From NCBI RefSeq assembly GCF_014648915.1, contig NZ_BMSA01000039.1, forward strand, positions 1 to 50,956: 50,956 nucleotides of DNA, given 5' to 3'. Made by a program: the position numbers and the translations under genes. The notes below the pieces were generated by a model. That model was not told the DNA's origin. It made no database searches and saw only the letters and a list, made by a program, of their open reading frames with translations. This document shows, piece by piece, positions 8,068 to 16,616 of the stretch. The stretch's first letter is position 1; every line of letters begins with the position of its first letter. The DNA comes from Streptomyces phaeofaciens. GTDB lineage: Bacteria; Actinomycetota; Actinomycetes; Streptomycetales; Streptomycetaceae.

Positions 8068-9201
8068 GTGAGCACTGCTACCACTCATAGGACCGCTGTG
8101 CGCCGTACCGCCACAGCCCTGGCCGCCTACTCGTCCGCACTGTCACTCGCCGCGTGCGGCGCCATCGGCGGGGACGGCGGCGGCGGAAGCTCCGCATCCC
8201 CGAAGGGCGATGACATCACGGTGGGGCTGCTCCTGCCCGACCGGGACACGGCGCGCTTCCAGAAATTCGACTACCCCATCATCAAGAAGGAAGTCGCCTC
8301 GCTCACACACAACAAGGGCAAGGTCCTCTACGCCAACGCCGAGGCGAGCCTGGCCAAGCAGAGCCAGCAGTTCCAGCGCATGGTCGAAGACAAAGTGGAC
8401 GTCATCCTGGTGGACGCCGTGGACGCCGAGCTCATCGCGCCGGACGTGCGGAAGTCGAAGAACGCGGGCATACCGGTCATTGCGTACGACCGCCTTGCGC
8501 AGGGCCCGATCGACGCGTACGTCTCCCACGACAACGAACTCGTCGGCCAGGTACAGGGCCGCGCGATCATCGAGGCACTCGCCACGAAGGCGTCGAGCAG
8601 CAAGGTTGTTATGATGAACGGCGATTCCGCCGACCCGAACACCGCGCAGTTCAAGGAGGGCGCACTCGGCGAACTCCAGGGCAAGGTCGACATCGTCAAG
8701 CAGTACGACACCGACAAGTGGTCGCCCGCGGTCGCCAAGGCGAACATGAAGCAGGCGATCGAGTCGGTGGGCCTGGATCACATCGCCGCCGTCTACGCGG
8801 CGAACGACGGCATCGCGGGTGCCGTCATCGACGCGCTGAAGGAGGCGGGCGTCGGCCGGATCCCGCCGGTGACCGGGCAGGACGCAAACCTGGATGCGGT
8901 GCAGCGGATCGTCACGGGTGAGCAGTACATGACCGTGTATAAGTCGTTCCTGGACGAGGCCACTTACGCCGCGCAAATGGCGGTGAACAAGGTGCAGGGC
9001 CGTGACATCGCATTCGACGCGCTCACTCGCGACACGGTCGACAGCCCGACGCAGAAGAACGTCCCCGCGATGCTCGTGCCGATCGTCAGCCTCACGAAAG
9101 ACACCATCGAAAGGACGGTGATCACGGACGGGGTCTACACGGTCCGGCAGATCTGCACCGCGACCTACGCGGCGGACTGCGCGGCCATCGGGCTGAAGTA
9201 G
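8068..9201 (+). CDS. xylF: XylF-like sugar ABC substrate-binding lipoprotein
   Basis: GTG 8068 has GGAAGG eight bases upstream and opens a 377-residue lipoprotein. Its signal peptide ends in a lipobox, SALSLAAC, with the lipidated Cys at about 30. The periplasmic-binding fold of the xylose/ribose type follows: DDITVGLLLPDRDTARFQ, VDVILVDAVDAELIAPDV, NAGIPVIAYDRLAQG and AVYAANDGIAGAVIDALKEA. It would capture a pentose outside the membrane and deliver it to a permease. No XylG ATPase or XylH permease follows, so it is an orphan that would have to share a transporter. Upstream at 7974-7985 is TTGTTACGACAA, a possible repressor site. Confidence 0.9.
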   Translation: MSTATTHRTAVRRTATALAAYSSALSLAACGAIGGDGGGGSSASPKGDDITVGLLLPDRDTARFQKFDYPIIKKEVASLTHNKGKVLYANAEASLAKQSQQFQRMVEDKVDVILVDAVDAELIAPDVRKSKNAGIPVIAYDRLAQGPIDAYVSHDNELVGQVQGRAIIEALATKASSSKVVMMNGDSADPNTAQFKEGALGELQGKVDIVKQYDTDKWSPAVAKANMKQAIESVGLDHIAAVYAANDGIAGAVIDALKEAGVGRIPPVTGQDANLDAVQRIVTGEQYMTVYKSFLDEATYAAQMAVNKVQGRDIAFDALTRDTVDSPTQKNVPAMLVPIVSLTKDTIERTVITDGVYTVRQICTATYAADCAAIGLK

Positions 9202-9494
9202 CCCTGCGCTTGCCGGAAACGTCGCTCCCGGGCCCCCCCGCCCGCGGACGGCACCGCGCAGCTGTCCGCCGCTGGCTCACTCTGCCCGCCCTGGACCGTA
9301 CCGTGGGCGTCATCTCCGTCGGCTCCGGCATGGGCGAACCGCTCCCCACCGACACCACCGGCCTCCGGCCGCGCCAGTACACCGGCGAACTCGAGGCGGT
9401 GCGCGTGCTGTACTTCGTCACCGCCTGCGGACCTGGTCGTCGTCGCCTGCATCGAGGTCTGAAGCAGCCTCAGGGGGCCGGATCCGCCGACACC
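9202..9494 (+). other. Gap with a short unidentified remnant
   Basis: Holds a coding-like stretch, VGVISVGSGMGEPLPTDTTG then LRPRQYTGELEAVRVLYFVT, that needs a frameshift near 9428 to end as ADLVVVACIEV and TGA. No start codon with RBS is evident and I do not recognise the family. The rest has no gene I can support. Confidence 0.25.
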
Positions 9495-10700
9495 GGGCTG
9501 GTCACCAGAGTTTCGCGCTCGGTCTGCTCAGTGCGTGGCCGGACGGTGTTCGTGAGCAGCTGCAAGTCAGCGATGACCTGCGCTCGCCGAGCCTGGCCGG
9601 GAGCCGAGCACTCATGGGTGCCCGGCTGGCCGCGGACGCCTGCCTGGACTTCGCGCGCATCGAACTCGCAGAGCGCAGCGCCGAGCTGCAGAGGCGGACC
9701 GGGGCCTGGACGGTCAAGGCGCTGGGTGGCTGGGAACGCGAGCGGCTTCTCGCTGTCCACCTTGCCAAGCCGCAGCCGCCGAGGCGCAGGACGTGCCGTG
9801 GTGGACGGACGCCTTCGACGTGCTGGCCCGCCTGAACGCCGTGCCGCTGCTCACAGCGGACGTCGGCGAGTTCGTCCAAGTGGTCCTCGGCTGGCGCGGG
9901 CCGGAGCACGAAGCCGATCTGGTGGAAGCACTTCCCACCGGTTTCGGCCCGACCCTCGGTCCGCACGCCGTGCAGGCCGCCCGGACCGAACTCGCAGACG
10001 AGGACACACGACTCGCCCGCACACTGGCTGCGGTTCTCGACGAGGACACGGAATGGGAGTCCGCGATCCCCAACGCGTGGCGAACCGTCTGGCGTCTCTC
10101 CGAAGTGCTGCCAACCGCCGTCCTGGAACCCTGGCGCCCGGTGATCAATCTGATGACCGAGTGCGCCGGACACCCGTCGGCCCTCACGGAACCGCTGTTC
10201 AGGATCGGCCCGTACCCCGACCGCGGTGAGAGCGCCGTGGCGGACTTCATCGCCCTGTTCACCCAGTGCGGCGTCCTCCACGGATCGCTCCGGCTCGCAC
10301 CGGACGTCGCCGCCGCCTGGAAGCGGCGTCTGCAGGTCCGGACCGGCCGCACCACCGACGAGCACGGCCAGGTCGTGGAAACCACAGTGGAACGGGCCAC
10401 CGCCTCCGACACCCTGATGACCGTCCGCGCCTTTTTCTTGGACCTGGCCCAGTGGGCACTCGACGAACCCTCCCGCTGGGGCCCCTGGGCCGTCCCCTGC
10501 CCGGTCCGCGCCGACGATGTCCAGCACCGTAAGATGAAGTCCCGGCAGAAGGCCCGGATGGACCAACGCACCCGCGAGCGCCTCTCCGTCCTGCCGACCC
10601 TGATCGGCGCCGTCGACCGGAACCGCAAAGCTGCCGCGGCCCGCCTGGAGTCCGCCGAACGCGTCTGGCCTGGTGAACTGTTCACCATGGGCAGCCAGAC
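9495..10700 (+). pseudogene. Large tyrosine-recombinase-like integrase, N-terminal remnant
   Basis: Coding signal begins near 9500 (LLSAWPDGVREQLQVSDD), continues through ACLDFARIELAERSAELQRR, shifts frame near 9775, and runs in the frame of PWWTDAFDVLARLNAVPLLT to RVWPGELFT. The block DDVQHRKMKSRQKARMDQRT and RERLSVLPTLIGAV resembles the middle of very large actinobacterial site-specific integrases. In those, the catalytic Arg/His/Tyr domain comes afterwards. That domain is missing: at about 10700 the sequence joins an IS5-family transposase end. Family assignment is from memory and moderate. Confidence 0.6.
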
Positions 10701-10854
10701 CCTACGACGCGCAATCCTCATGCGGACAAGGGCTACGACTTCGACCACCTGCGCGGCTGGCTACGTTCGCCGACAGATCGTGCCGCGGATTGCCCGCCGT
10801 GGCATCGAGCCCTCCAGCCGCCTGGGCAGGCACCGATGGGTGGTCGAGCGTACG
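10701..10854 (+). pseudogene. IS5-family transposase C-terminal remnant
   Basis: NPHADKGYDFDHLRGWLR, a frame change near 10752, then RRQIVPRIARRGIEPSSRL and GRHRWVVERT match the end of the DDE domain of IS5-type transposases. The final glutamate of the DDE triad is in VVERT. The gene is interrupted exactly after this motif by the 5' end of a group II intron at 10855. The 5' part of the transposase is replaced by the integrase remnant. Confidence 0.75.
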
Positions 10855-11930
10855 GTGTGCGCCAGGAGGCGCTCTGTTTGTATCCCCGGTTCAGCCGGGA
10901 GGAACTCGGAAGGAGTTCCTGGGCCGGATGACTTACCTGGATCCGAAAGGTGAACGGGACAACAGCATGTCAGAAAACCAGTGACCGGGCTCAGTTGTCA
11001 GAGACGGTGTACTGGGCGGCCCGCGCGATATGGCGAAGACTGGATTGTTTGAAGCCCAATCTCCAGAAGATGCAAGTTCCCATCCGCCGGAAACGACAGC
11101 TGTAACCGGCGCCGCATTCTGCGCGGGGTTTCATTGTGACCCGGTGCACCTCCGGGGTGCGGAGTGATGTCCAACGAGGACATTAAAGGAGATGAGTGGG
11201 GCGCCTGTGTCGCGCTAGAACGTGCAGACAGAGACGAACGTGGGATCGCCTACGGGATGAGAATCCTATGGCGACGGAGGCCCCGTAGTAGTCGCCGGAG
11301 TCACGACCGGCCAGGGAGGACGGGAAAGCCGTCCACATCGGGCGAAGGGGGCCAGGTGATTCGGACACTCGAAGCCGGGAGGTATGCGGAATGCAGAACG
11401 CCAAAACGGTGCTGGGTGTCCTGCGAGCACGCGGCAGGCGTGGCCTGCCGTGTGATGAACTGTATCGGCAACTGTTCAACCCGCAGTTGTATCTGCTGGC
11501 CTACGGTCGAATCTATGCCAACCATGGTGCGATGACGCCCGGGGCCACGTCGGAAACCGTGGACGGCATGTCGCAGCGGAAGATCGACCGGATCATTGAG
11601 GCGATGCGCCACGAGCGTTACCGCTTCCGTCCGGTCCGGCGTGTCCATATCCCAAAGAAGAATGGGAAGACACGCCCGTTGGGACTGCCGACCTGGTCGG
11701 ACAAGCTCGTCGGTGAAGTGATCCGCCTTTTACTTGAGGCATTTTACGAGCCGACGTTCTCCGACCGCTCTCATGGGTTCCGTCCCCGCCGGGGCTGCCA
11801 CACCGCATTGCGGGAGGTGGACCATACCTGGACCGGGACTTCCTGGTTCATCGAAGGGGACATCGCCGACTGCTTCGGCAGCCTGGACCACCAGGTACTG
11901 CTGTCGATCCTCGGTGAGAAGATCCACGAC
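10855..11930 (+). mobile_element. Group II intron, 3'-truncated
   Basis: The sequence GTGTGCGCC at 10855 fits the bacterial group II intron 5' consensus GUGYG and follows the transposase motif VERT directly. A roughly 530-base structured leader follows, including GACGGAGGCCCCGTAGTAGT near 11274, characteristic of intron RNA ahead of the encoded protein. The reverse transcriptase starts at 11391 and is cut at about 11930, so the rest of the protein and ribozyme domains V and VI are missing. The intron cannot splice or move by itself. Confidence 0.7.
11391..11930 (+). pseudogene. ltrA: Group II intron reverse transcriptase/maturase, truncated
   Basis: From ATG 11391 (MQNAKTVLGVLRARGRRGLP) about 180 residues of the intron-encoded protein remain. 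RT motifs are clear: RPVRRVHIPKKNGKTRPLGL (RT1), LVGEVIRLLLEAFYEPTFSD (RT2) and FIEGDIADCFGSLDHQVLL (RT3, first catalytic Asp). The YADD box, maturase domain and endonuclease are lost. At EKIHD the frame runs into an IS1182 transposase fragment. Confidence 0.85.
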
Positions 11931-12427
11931 CAGCGGTGCCAGGTCCTGCCCGGCATCCATGCCCGCCTCCGGCGGCTGCGGCTGTTGTCCGGCGAGCAGC
12001 TGATCGACGGCGGCTACACCTGCGTCGCCGGCATGGACGACGCCGCCCGACTGCACCGCGTCACCCTAATCGGGTCGCTTCCGCCCAGCACCACCCCGCA
12101 ACACCCGGCCGGCGACGGCTTCGGCCGGGAGAACTTCGTCGCGACTTCGACCGGCGCGAGGTCACCTGCATCAACGGGCAGGTCAGCGGCAACTGGAAGG
12201 ACCTTCCGGTGCAGGAGCCGACCCTGGTGACGGTCCGGTTCGACGCCCGCCAGTGCGGCCGCTGCCCCGAACAGGCCACGTGCACGCCGGGAGCGTTTCG
12301 CAGCCTGTACTTCCAGACCCGCGGCCTGCACGAACTCCAGGTCGAGAACCGCGCCGACCGGCAGGATCCGGACTGGCGCCGGCTCTACGGGCTGCGCTCG
12401 GGGGCCGAGGGCAGCATCGAGGAGTGA
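11931..12427 (+). pseudogene. IS1182-family transposase fragment
   Basis: Reads LPGIHARLRRLRLLSGEQL, IDGGYTCVAGMDDAARLH, PAGDGFGRENF, shifts frame near 12140, then DFDRREVTCINGQVSGNW and FDARQCGRCPEQATCTPG, ending with WRRLYGLRSGAEGSIEE. These are middle to C-terminal IS1182 motifs, including the Cys cluster and part of the last DDE block. The N-terminus was replaced by the intron junction, and the C-terminus stops at a TGA just after the final conserved motif. Confidence 0.85.
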
Positions 12428-12667
12428 TGCAGGTGCCAAGGACGGGGCGACAAGGCGACCGGGTGATCAGGGCTGTGGACTATGTTGTGGGGATGACTAC
12501 CGGGACGGCATTGCGCCACACACAGATTGGTGACCCGGTGCTCTTCTGAGCGCCGTACGGGCCGGTACGGGCCCGCTGCCCGATCGAGGATCTTGCGCTG
12601 CTGCGCGGGCTCCGCCTCCGTCGTGTTGATCACAGGTTCGATCACATCAACCACGACAGGAGAATTC

Positions 12668-13402
12668 ATGCCCACCAAGACGTTGCAGATTCCCACCGCA
12701 TACGGGCAAGGCGATGCGTTCGCCGCCTTCCCTGACCGCGGCGAGCGGCACCCGGGGGTGCTGATGTACGCGGACGGCTTCGGCATCCGGCCCGTGCTGC
12801 GGGAGATGGCCCGCGAACTGGCGGGGCACGGGTACTACGTGCTTGTCCCCAACCTGTTCTACCGGCACGGCCCGGCACCGGTGGTCGAGCTTCCCGAGCA
12901 CATCGGAGAAGAGGTCCGGCCCGCGATCTTCGCCCAGCTGATGCCCTTGATCGAGGCGCACACCGCCGAACGTGTTCTGAGCGACGCCGACGCCTATCTC
13001 AGGTTCCTCACTGTCCAACCCGAGGTCGGCGCCGGTCCGGTCGCGGTGACCGGCTACTGCATAGGCGGCCTCCTGGCGATGCGCACCGCCGCGGCCCACC
13101 CCGGCCAGGTCGCAGCTGTAGCTGCATTCCACGGCCCCGTGGGCGTCGATGGGCACGACCTCTTCTCCAAGCTCACCGCCCAGGTCCACCTCGGCCACGC
13201 CGAAGGCGACATGACACCCGAAGCCCTCGGCGAGCTCAACCAGGCACTGGACGCCGCAGGTGTCAGATACACCTCCGAGATCTACCCCGGCACCATCCAC
13301 GGCTTCACCATGTCCGACACCGACGCTTTCAGCGCCTCCGGGCTGAAGCGCCACTGGGACCAACTGCTCCCTCTCTTGGACCGCACCCTGGGCAACAGCT
13401 GA
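12668..13402 (+). CDS. Dienelactone hydrolase family protein
   Basis: ATG 12668 follows AGGAGAATTC, a strong RBS. The 244-residue alpha/beta hydrolase has the dienelactone-hydrolase nucleophile motif VTGYCIGGLLAM (Cys about 131), an acidic residue in GHAEGDMTPEA (Asp about 180) and His about 210 in YPGTIHGFTMS, the usual Cys-Asp-His triad. Early motif VLMYADGFGIRPVLREMA is also typical. It should hydrolyse lactone or ester substrates in the cytoplasm. It stands alone between IS remnants and a nuclease-like gene; no aromatic catabolic operon is present. Confidence 0.9.
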   Translation: MPTKTLQIPTAYGQGDAFAAFPDRGERHPGVLMYADGFGIRPVLREMARELAGHGYYVLVPNLFYRHGPAPVVELPEHIGEEVRPAIFAQLMPLIEAHTAERVLSDADAYLRFLTVQPEVGAGPVAVTGYCIGGLLAMRTAAAHPGQVAAVAAFHGPVGVDGHDLFSKLTAQVHLGHAEGDMTPEALGELNQALDAAGVRYTSEIYPGTIHGFTMSDTDAFSASGLKRHWDQLLPLLDRTLGNS

Positions 13403-13541
13403 GGCTCCGGGCTAGGAACCAAACCTGAAGTACACGGCGCTGCGCCTGCCGGCCAATGTCGCCTGGGGTCGCAGCTGCGGTGCGACGAGCGCGGAAAGGA
13501 GGACCAGGGCGCGCCCTGACCGCGGCCGCATGCTGGCCGTG

Positions 13542-14042
13542 TCAGGCGGCGCCGAGTTCTGAGGCGTGCGGCTGCTGCGCGGCTCCGAACGCATCGTCGA
13601 ATGTGAGAGAGCGTCTCGTGGGCACCAGGTGGTAGGGGGAACCGGAGCCTGCGGCCGGCTGGGGGCCCGTGCGGCCCAGCATCAGGACGTCCAGGGGAGT
13701 GAGGACGTCGAGGTTGTCGAAGACGTAACAGAGCGGCAGTTGCGTCCAGGCGGCGAACTGGAGGTGCGCTGTAACGGCGGCTCGCTCCACTGCGTGGCGG
13801 CGGGTGGTGCGGCTGGTCATGCGGCTCTTGGAGTCGATCAAGAACACCTGCCGGTCCTTGGCGGCCACCAGATCGGGTGTCCAGTGCAGCGAACTCTCGG
13901 TGCCCCGCAGGGGGAATCGGACTGCTTCGGTCAGTACTTCCTGGCCCCACGCGCTGACGTCCCACCCGCGCAGGGCGAGTTCCCGGGCGACGCGCCTTTC
14001 GTGTGCGTCGCCTATGGCCTTCCTTTGCTGAAAGCTCGGCAT
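13542..14042 (-). CDS. PD-(D/E)XK nuclease-like protein
   Basis: Encodes 166 residues from ATG 14042. Residues fit the restriction-endonuclease-like fold: Glu16 in GDAHERRVARELALRGWDV, Asp57 in HWTPDLVAAKDR, and Asp70-Ser-Lys72 in VFLIDSKSRM. The helix around RHAVERAAVTAHLQFAAW follows, then YVFDNLDVLT. Such proteins can act as mobile-element or repair nucleases. No partner methylase or toxin is next to it. Function beyond a probable nuclease fold is unknown. Confidence 0.7.
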   Translation of the reverse strand: MPSFQQRKAIGDAHERRVARELALRGWDVSAWGQEVLTEAVRFPLRGTESSLHWTPDLVAAKDRQVFLIDSKSRMTSRTTRRHAVERAAVTAHLQFAAWTQLPLCYVFDNLDVLTPLDVLMLGRTGPQPAAGSGSPYHLVPTRRSLTFDDAFGAAQQPHASELGAA

Positions 14043-14290
14043 GCCGGCAAGTGTTGCTCTCCTCCTCGAGCTCGAAACGGCTCAACACCCCATCCCGCGC
14101 CGCCTGAGGACGCCGCGCCGCAGGGCGCACGACGGACCGCCCTCTGTGCACTGTCGCAGCCGTGGCGCACCGCCCTGCCGTGTGCCTGCCGGCCGTGAAC
14201 CGGCCCGGCGAGGGGCGAGCCGGTGAAGGGTAAGGCAGAGCTGAGCGCGGGGTGGGGCTGCCGGTGTGGGCGAACGACTCGGAACGTCCG

Positions 14291-15568
14291 CTACGTCTGC
14301 TCTGCCTGGCGATCGTCGTGCGATGCCCTCGAGTGATGGCTCGGGGTGAGCCGGTTGACACGGTGTACGGCCGGGACGCAGAGGTTGAGGACGGTCGCGA
14401 CCGTGATCATGGCGGCGCAGGCCAGGAGGACTGCCTGGCTGTTCCACGAGTGGGCGGCGAGGGCGGCGATGAGGTAGCCGAGGGGGATGGCGAGGCGTTC
14501 CCCGACGCCGTTGAACGCACTCATGCGGCCCTGTTCGGCCTGGGGCACATGCTGTTGGAATGCGGTGTTCCAGGTGACGATCGCGACATCGAGTCCGATA
14601 CCTGCCAGCAAGGCGGCCACCAGAACGAGTGGCAGAGACAGACTGCAGGCCATGGCCGCCAGTGGGAGCGCGAGAGCGCCGGCCGTGATCACCGCGACGG
14701 CGAGCAGCCGGTGCGGCTTCCAGCGAAGGCATACGAGGGTTCCCGCCAGCAGGCCGCAGGCGAAGGCGGCCTGGATCAGACCCCAGTCACGTGCTCCGGC
14801 GTACTGCCGCGCGGCAACAAGGGGGCCAAGAAGCTGGAAGCCCGCCAGCCATGCGGCGACGAGGACTGTGCCGGCGGCGGTATAGGTCCACAGCCAGGTA
14901 CGGGACCAAAAGGCTGTCCAGCCTGCCCGCAGATCGGCCAGGACGCCTGCGGGCGCAGTGGGCGGGGCTTCCAGGCGCAGACCAAGAAACAGGACAGCCG
15001 CGACGGCGAACGTGAGCGCGTCCCAGGCCAGTGCCCACGACGCGCCGCTCGCGGCGACGACGAATCCGCCGGCGACCGGCCCCAGCACCCTCACCGCGTT
15101 GCTCGGGAGCCTGAGCAACGCGTTGGCCTGCTGCAGGTGCTCCTTGGGAACGATCTGCGCGAGGGCACCTTGCGTGGCGGGAACGATGAACGACGCCGCC
15201 GTTCCCGAGACGAAGCCGCACGCCGCAATCGACGCGGTCGTCGCATGCCCCGTGGCCACGGTGACGGCCAGGGCACCCTGTGCACCTGCGGCCAGCAGGT
15301 TCCCGACGAAGAGGAGCCGGCTTCGGGACAAGCGGTCGGCGAAGAGGCCTCCTATGAGCAGGAACACGATCGTGGGGACGGTGTTCGTGGCGAGGACCAG
15401 GCCGAGAGATCCGGCTCCTCCACCCTGCTCGATGACGGAGTAGGCCAGTGCAAGAGGGGCCATCGCAGACCCGGTCGCCGAGATGAGACTGGCCGACGCG
15501 AACCGGCGGAAGGCCCCGATCCTCAACGGTGTGCTGACGATCTCCGGTGACACGGCGGCGGTCTTCAT
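14291..15568 (-). CDS. MFS transporter (DHA3-like exporter)
   Basis: ATG 15568 is preceded by GGGAGATC and gives 425 residues; the upstream 29 codons in the same frame look non-coding. About twelve membrane segments are visible. The loop motif GLFADRLSRSRLLFVGNLLA matches the MFS A-motif between helices 2 and 3. Repeated glycine/alanine-rich helices such as GPVAGGFVVAASGASWALAW fit drug or siderophore exporters of the DHA3 type. It acts in the cell membrane; the substrate is unknown. It stands alone, facing away from the small genes at 15.7 kb. Confidence 0.9.
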   Translation of the reverse strand: MKTAAVSPEIVSTPLRIGAFRRFASASLISATGSAMAPLALAYSVIEQGGGAGSLGLVLATNTVPTIVFLLIGGLFADRLSRSRLLFVGNLLAAGAQGALAVTVATGHATTASIAACGFVSGTAASFIVPATQGALAQIVPKEHLQQANALLRLPSNAVRVLGPVAGGFVVAASGASWALAWDALTFAVAAVLFLGLRLEAPPTAPAGVLADLRAGWTAFWSRTWLWTYTAAGTVLVAAWLAGFQLLGPLVAARQYAGARDWGLIQAAFACGLLAGTLVCLRWKPHRLLAVAVITAGALALPLAAMACSLSLPLVLVAALLAGIGLDVAIVTWNTAFQQHVPQAEQGRMSAFNGVGERLAIPLGYLIAALAAHSWNSQAVLLACAAMITVATVLNLCVPAVHRVNRLTPSHHSRASHDDRQAEQT

Positions 15569-15723
15569 GATCTCCCTCGGGCTCGGCGCAGCGAGCACCC
15601 TATTGCAGCAGCGCACCGTGCGAGACGTCAGCGCCAGCGTTGGCCGTACAGCCATCCACCTCAGGCGCCAGAGCAGTGAGGTCTCTCAGCGTTGCCGCTC
15701 CAGGGTGAGGACGGCTTCGGCGA

Positions 15724-15927
15724 TTGACGTCATTCGATTCGGGCTGCACCGCGCTTTGCGGCATCGAGGCACGGCATCACACCCAGGGCCTCCTCTACCG
15801 GCAGGCCGACCTGGACCGACTCGCCAGAAGCCGCCGCATCGACTGGCCGGCCCTCTACGCGACCCCCAAGGGCCGCCCGTCCCCGTTCTCAGCTCTCCTC
15901 ACCCAGCGACAGGCGGCCGGACAGTGA
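15724..15927 (+). CDS. Small basic protein or C-terminal remnant, 67 aa
   Basis: Begins MTSFDSGCTALCGIEARHH and continues GLLYRQADLDRLARSRRIDW, ALYATPKGRPSPFSALL. The middle resembles the linker and wing of excisionase or MerR-like DNA-binding proteins, but the match is weak. Its TGA overlaps a GTG start at 15924, so it may be the first gene of a short operon. It could also be the end of a longer lost gene. Confidence 0.4.
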   Translation: MTSFDSGCTALCGIEARHHTQGLLYRQADLDRLARSRRIDWPALYATPKGRPSPFSALLTQRQAAGQ

Positions 15928-16006
15928 CGACGGCCGGGCAAGGCACCGACCGGTACGCCGAACTCACCAAGGGCTGGGCCGCGAAGCAGCGAGCCGAGAA
16001 CGAAGA

Positions 16007-16288
16007 GTGGCACATCCCGAGGATGGGCTGTTCGTCACCCATTGCGGACGGTGGGTCGATGGCGCCGGCCGGACCTGTGCGCAGGTGATCGGGCACTCCG
16101 GGCCGTGCGGGCTCCCGCCGTACTACGAGGACGACAGGTGCCGGCGCGACTGCCCCGACGGCGAGTGCTACTGTCCGATCCCCGGCGAGAGCCCGATCAA
16201 CTCCGCCTGCGGCGACCTCCAGTCGTACATGTGCGACTACGGGTGCGGTTGCTGCACGGTGTGCGTGGGACGCCACTGCTGGGAGTAG
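16007..16288 (+). CDS. Small cysteine-rich protein
   Basis: A GTG at 16007 gives 93 residues with 14 cysteines, in pairs and clusters such as RCRRDCPDGECYCPIPG and YMCDYGCGCCTVCVG. This suggests multiple metal sites or disulfides. It has no signal peptide. A second frame from GTG 15924 (VTTAGQGTDRYAELTKGWAA then KQRAENEEWHIP) overlaps it and ends at 16088. The residues of both frames join well around 16005, so the real gene may be 15924-16288 with a frameshift. I do not recognise the family. Confidence 0.45.
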   Translation: MAHPEDGLFVTHCGRWVDGAGRTCAQVIGHSGPCGLPPYYEDDRCRRDCPDGECYCPIPGESPINSACGDLQSYMCDYGCGCCTVCVGRHCWE

Positions 16289-16522
16289 CGCCCCCTGCGC
16301 GCCCGGCCTTCGCGGTCCCCGGCACCGCGGAGGCGGTCTCGCCATGTACGCCTTTGGCCGACCGCGTGGCGCTCCTGCCGGTCCTCGGGCTGCGCAGGCC
16401 GGGGCCATAGCAGGAACCCGGTTTTCACTCTGCCGTCCTGCAGCCGTCAGCTCTGGGTGGCAGCCCGAAAGTGACCCGAACAATCCCTTAACTGAGTGAG
16501 ATTAGCGAGAATTTGTAGGTTC
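16289..16522. other. Gene-free stretch, AT-richer at its right end
   Basis: No gene is supported. From about 16480 the composition becomes AT-rich compared with the rest of the window (ATTAGCGAGAATTTGTAGG at 16501), leading into the promoter region of the Tap-like operon. Confidence 0.4.
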
Positions 16523-16550
16523 TTGAAGTGGCTAGTGCGTGGGGTATCGC
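16523..16550 (+). promoter_or_regulatory. Putative promoter of the Tap-like operon
   Basis: TTGAAG (16523-16528) and TATCGC (16545-16550) have 16-base spacing in a local AT-rich patch about 70 bases before the ATG at 16617. A TATCAT at 16551 is an alternative -10. Assigned by eye only. Confidence 0.3.
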
Positions 16551-16616
16551 TATCATGGTGGGCAATTGATGAGTCTGGGAGAGTGAGCGATTCAGTTGCC
16601 GCACGAAGAGCCCGCG

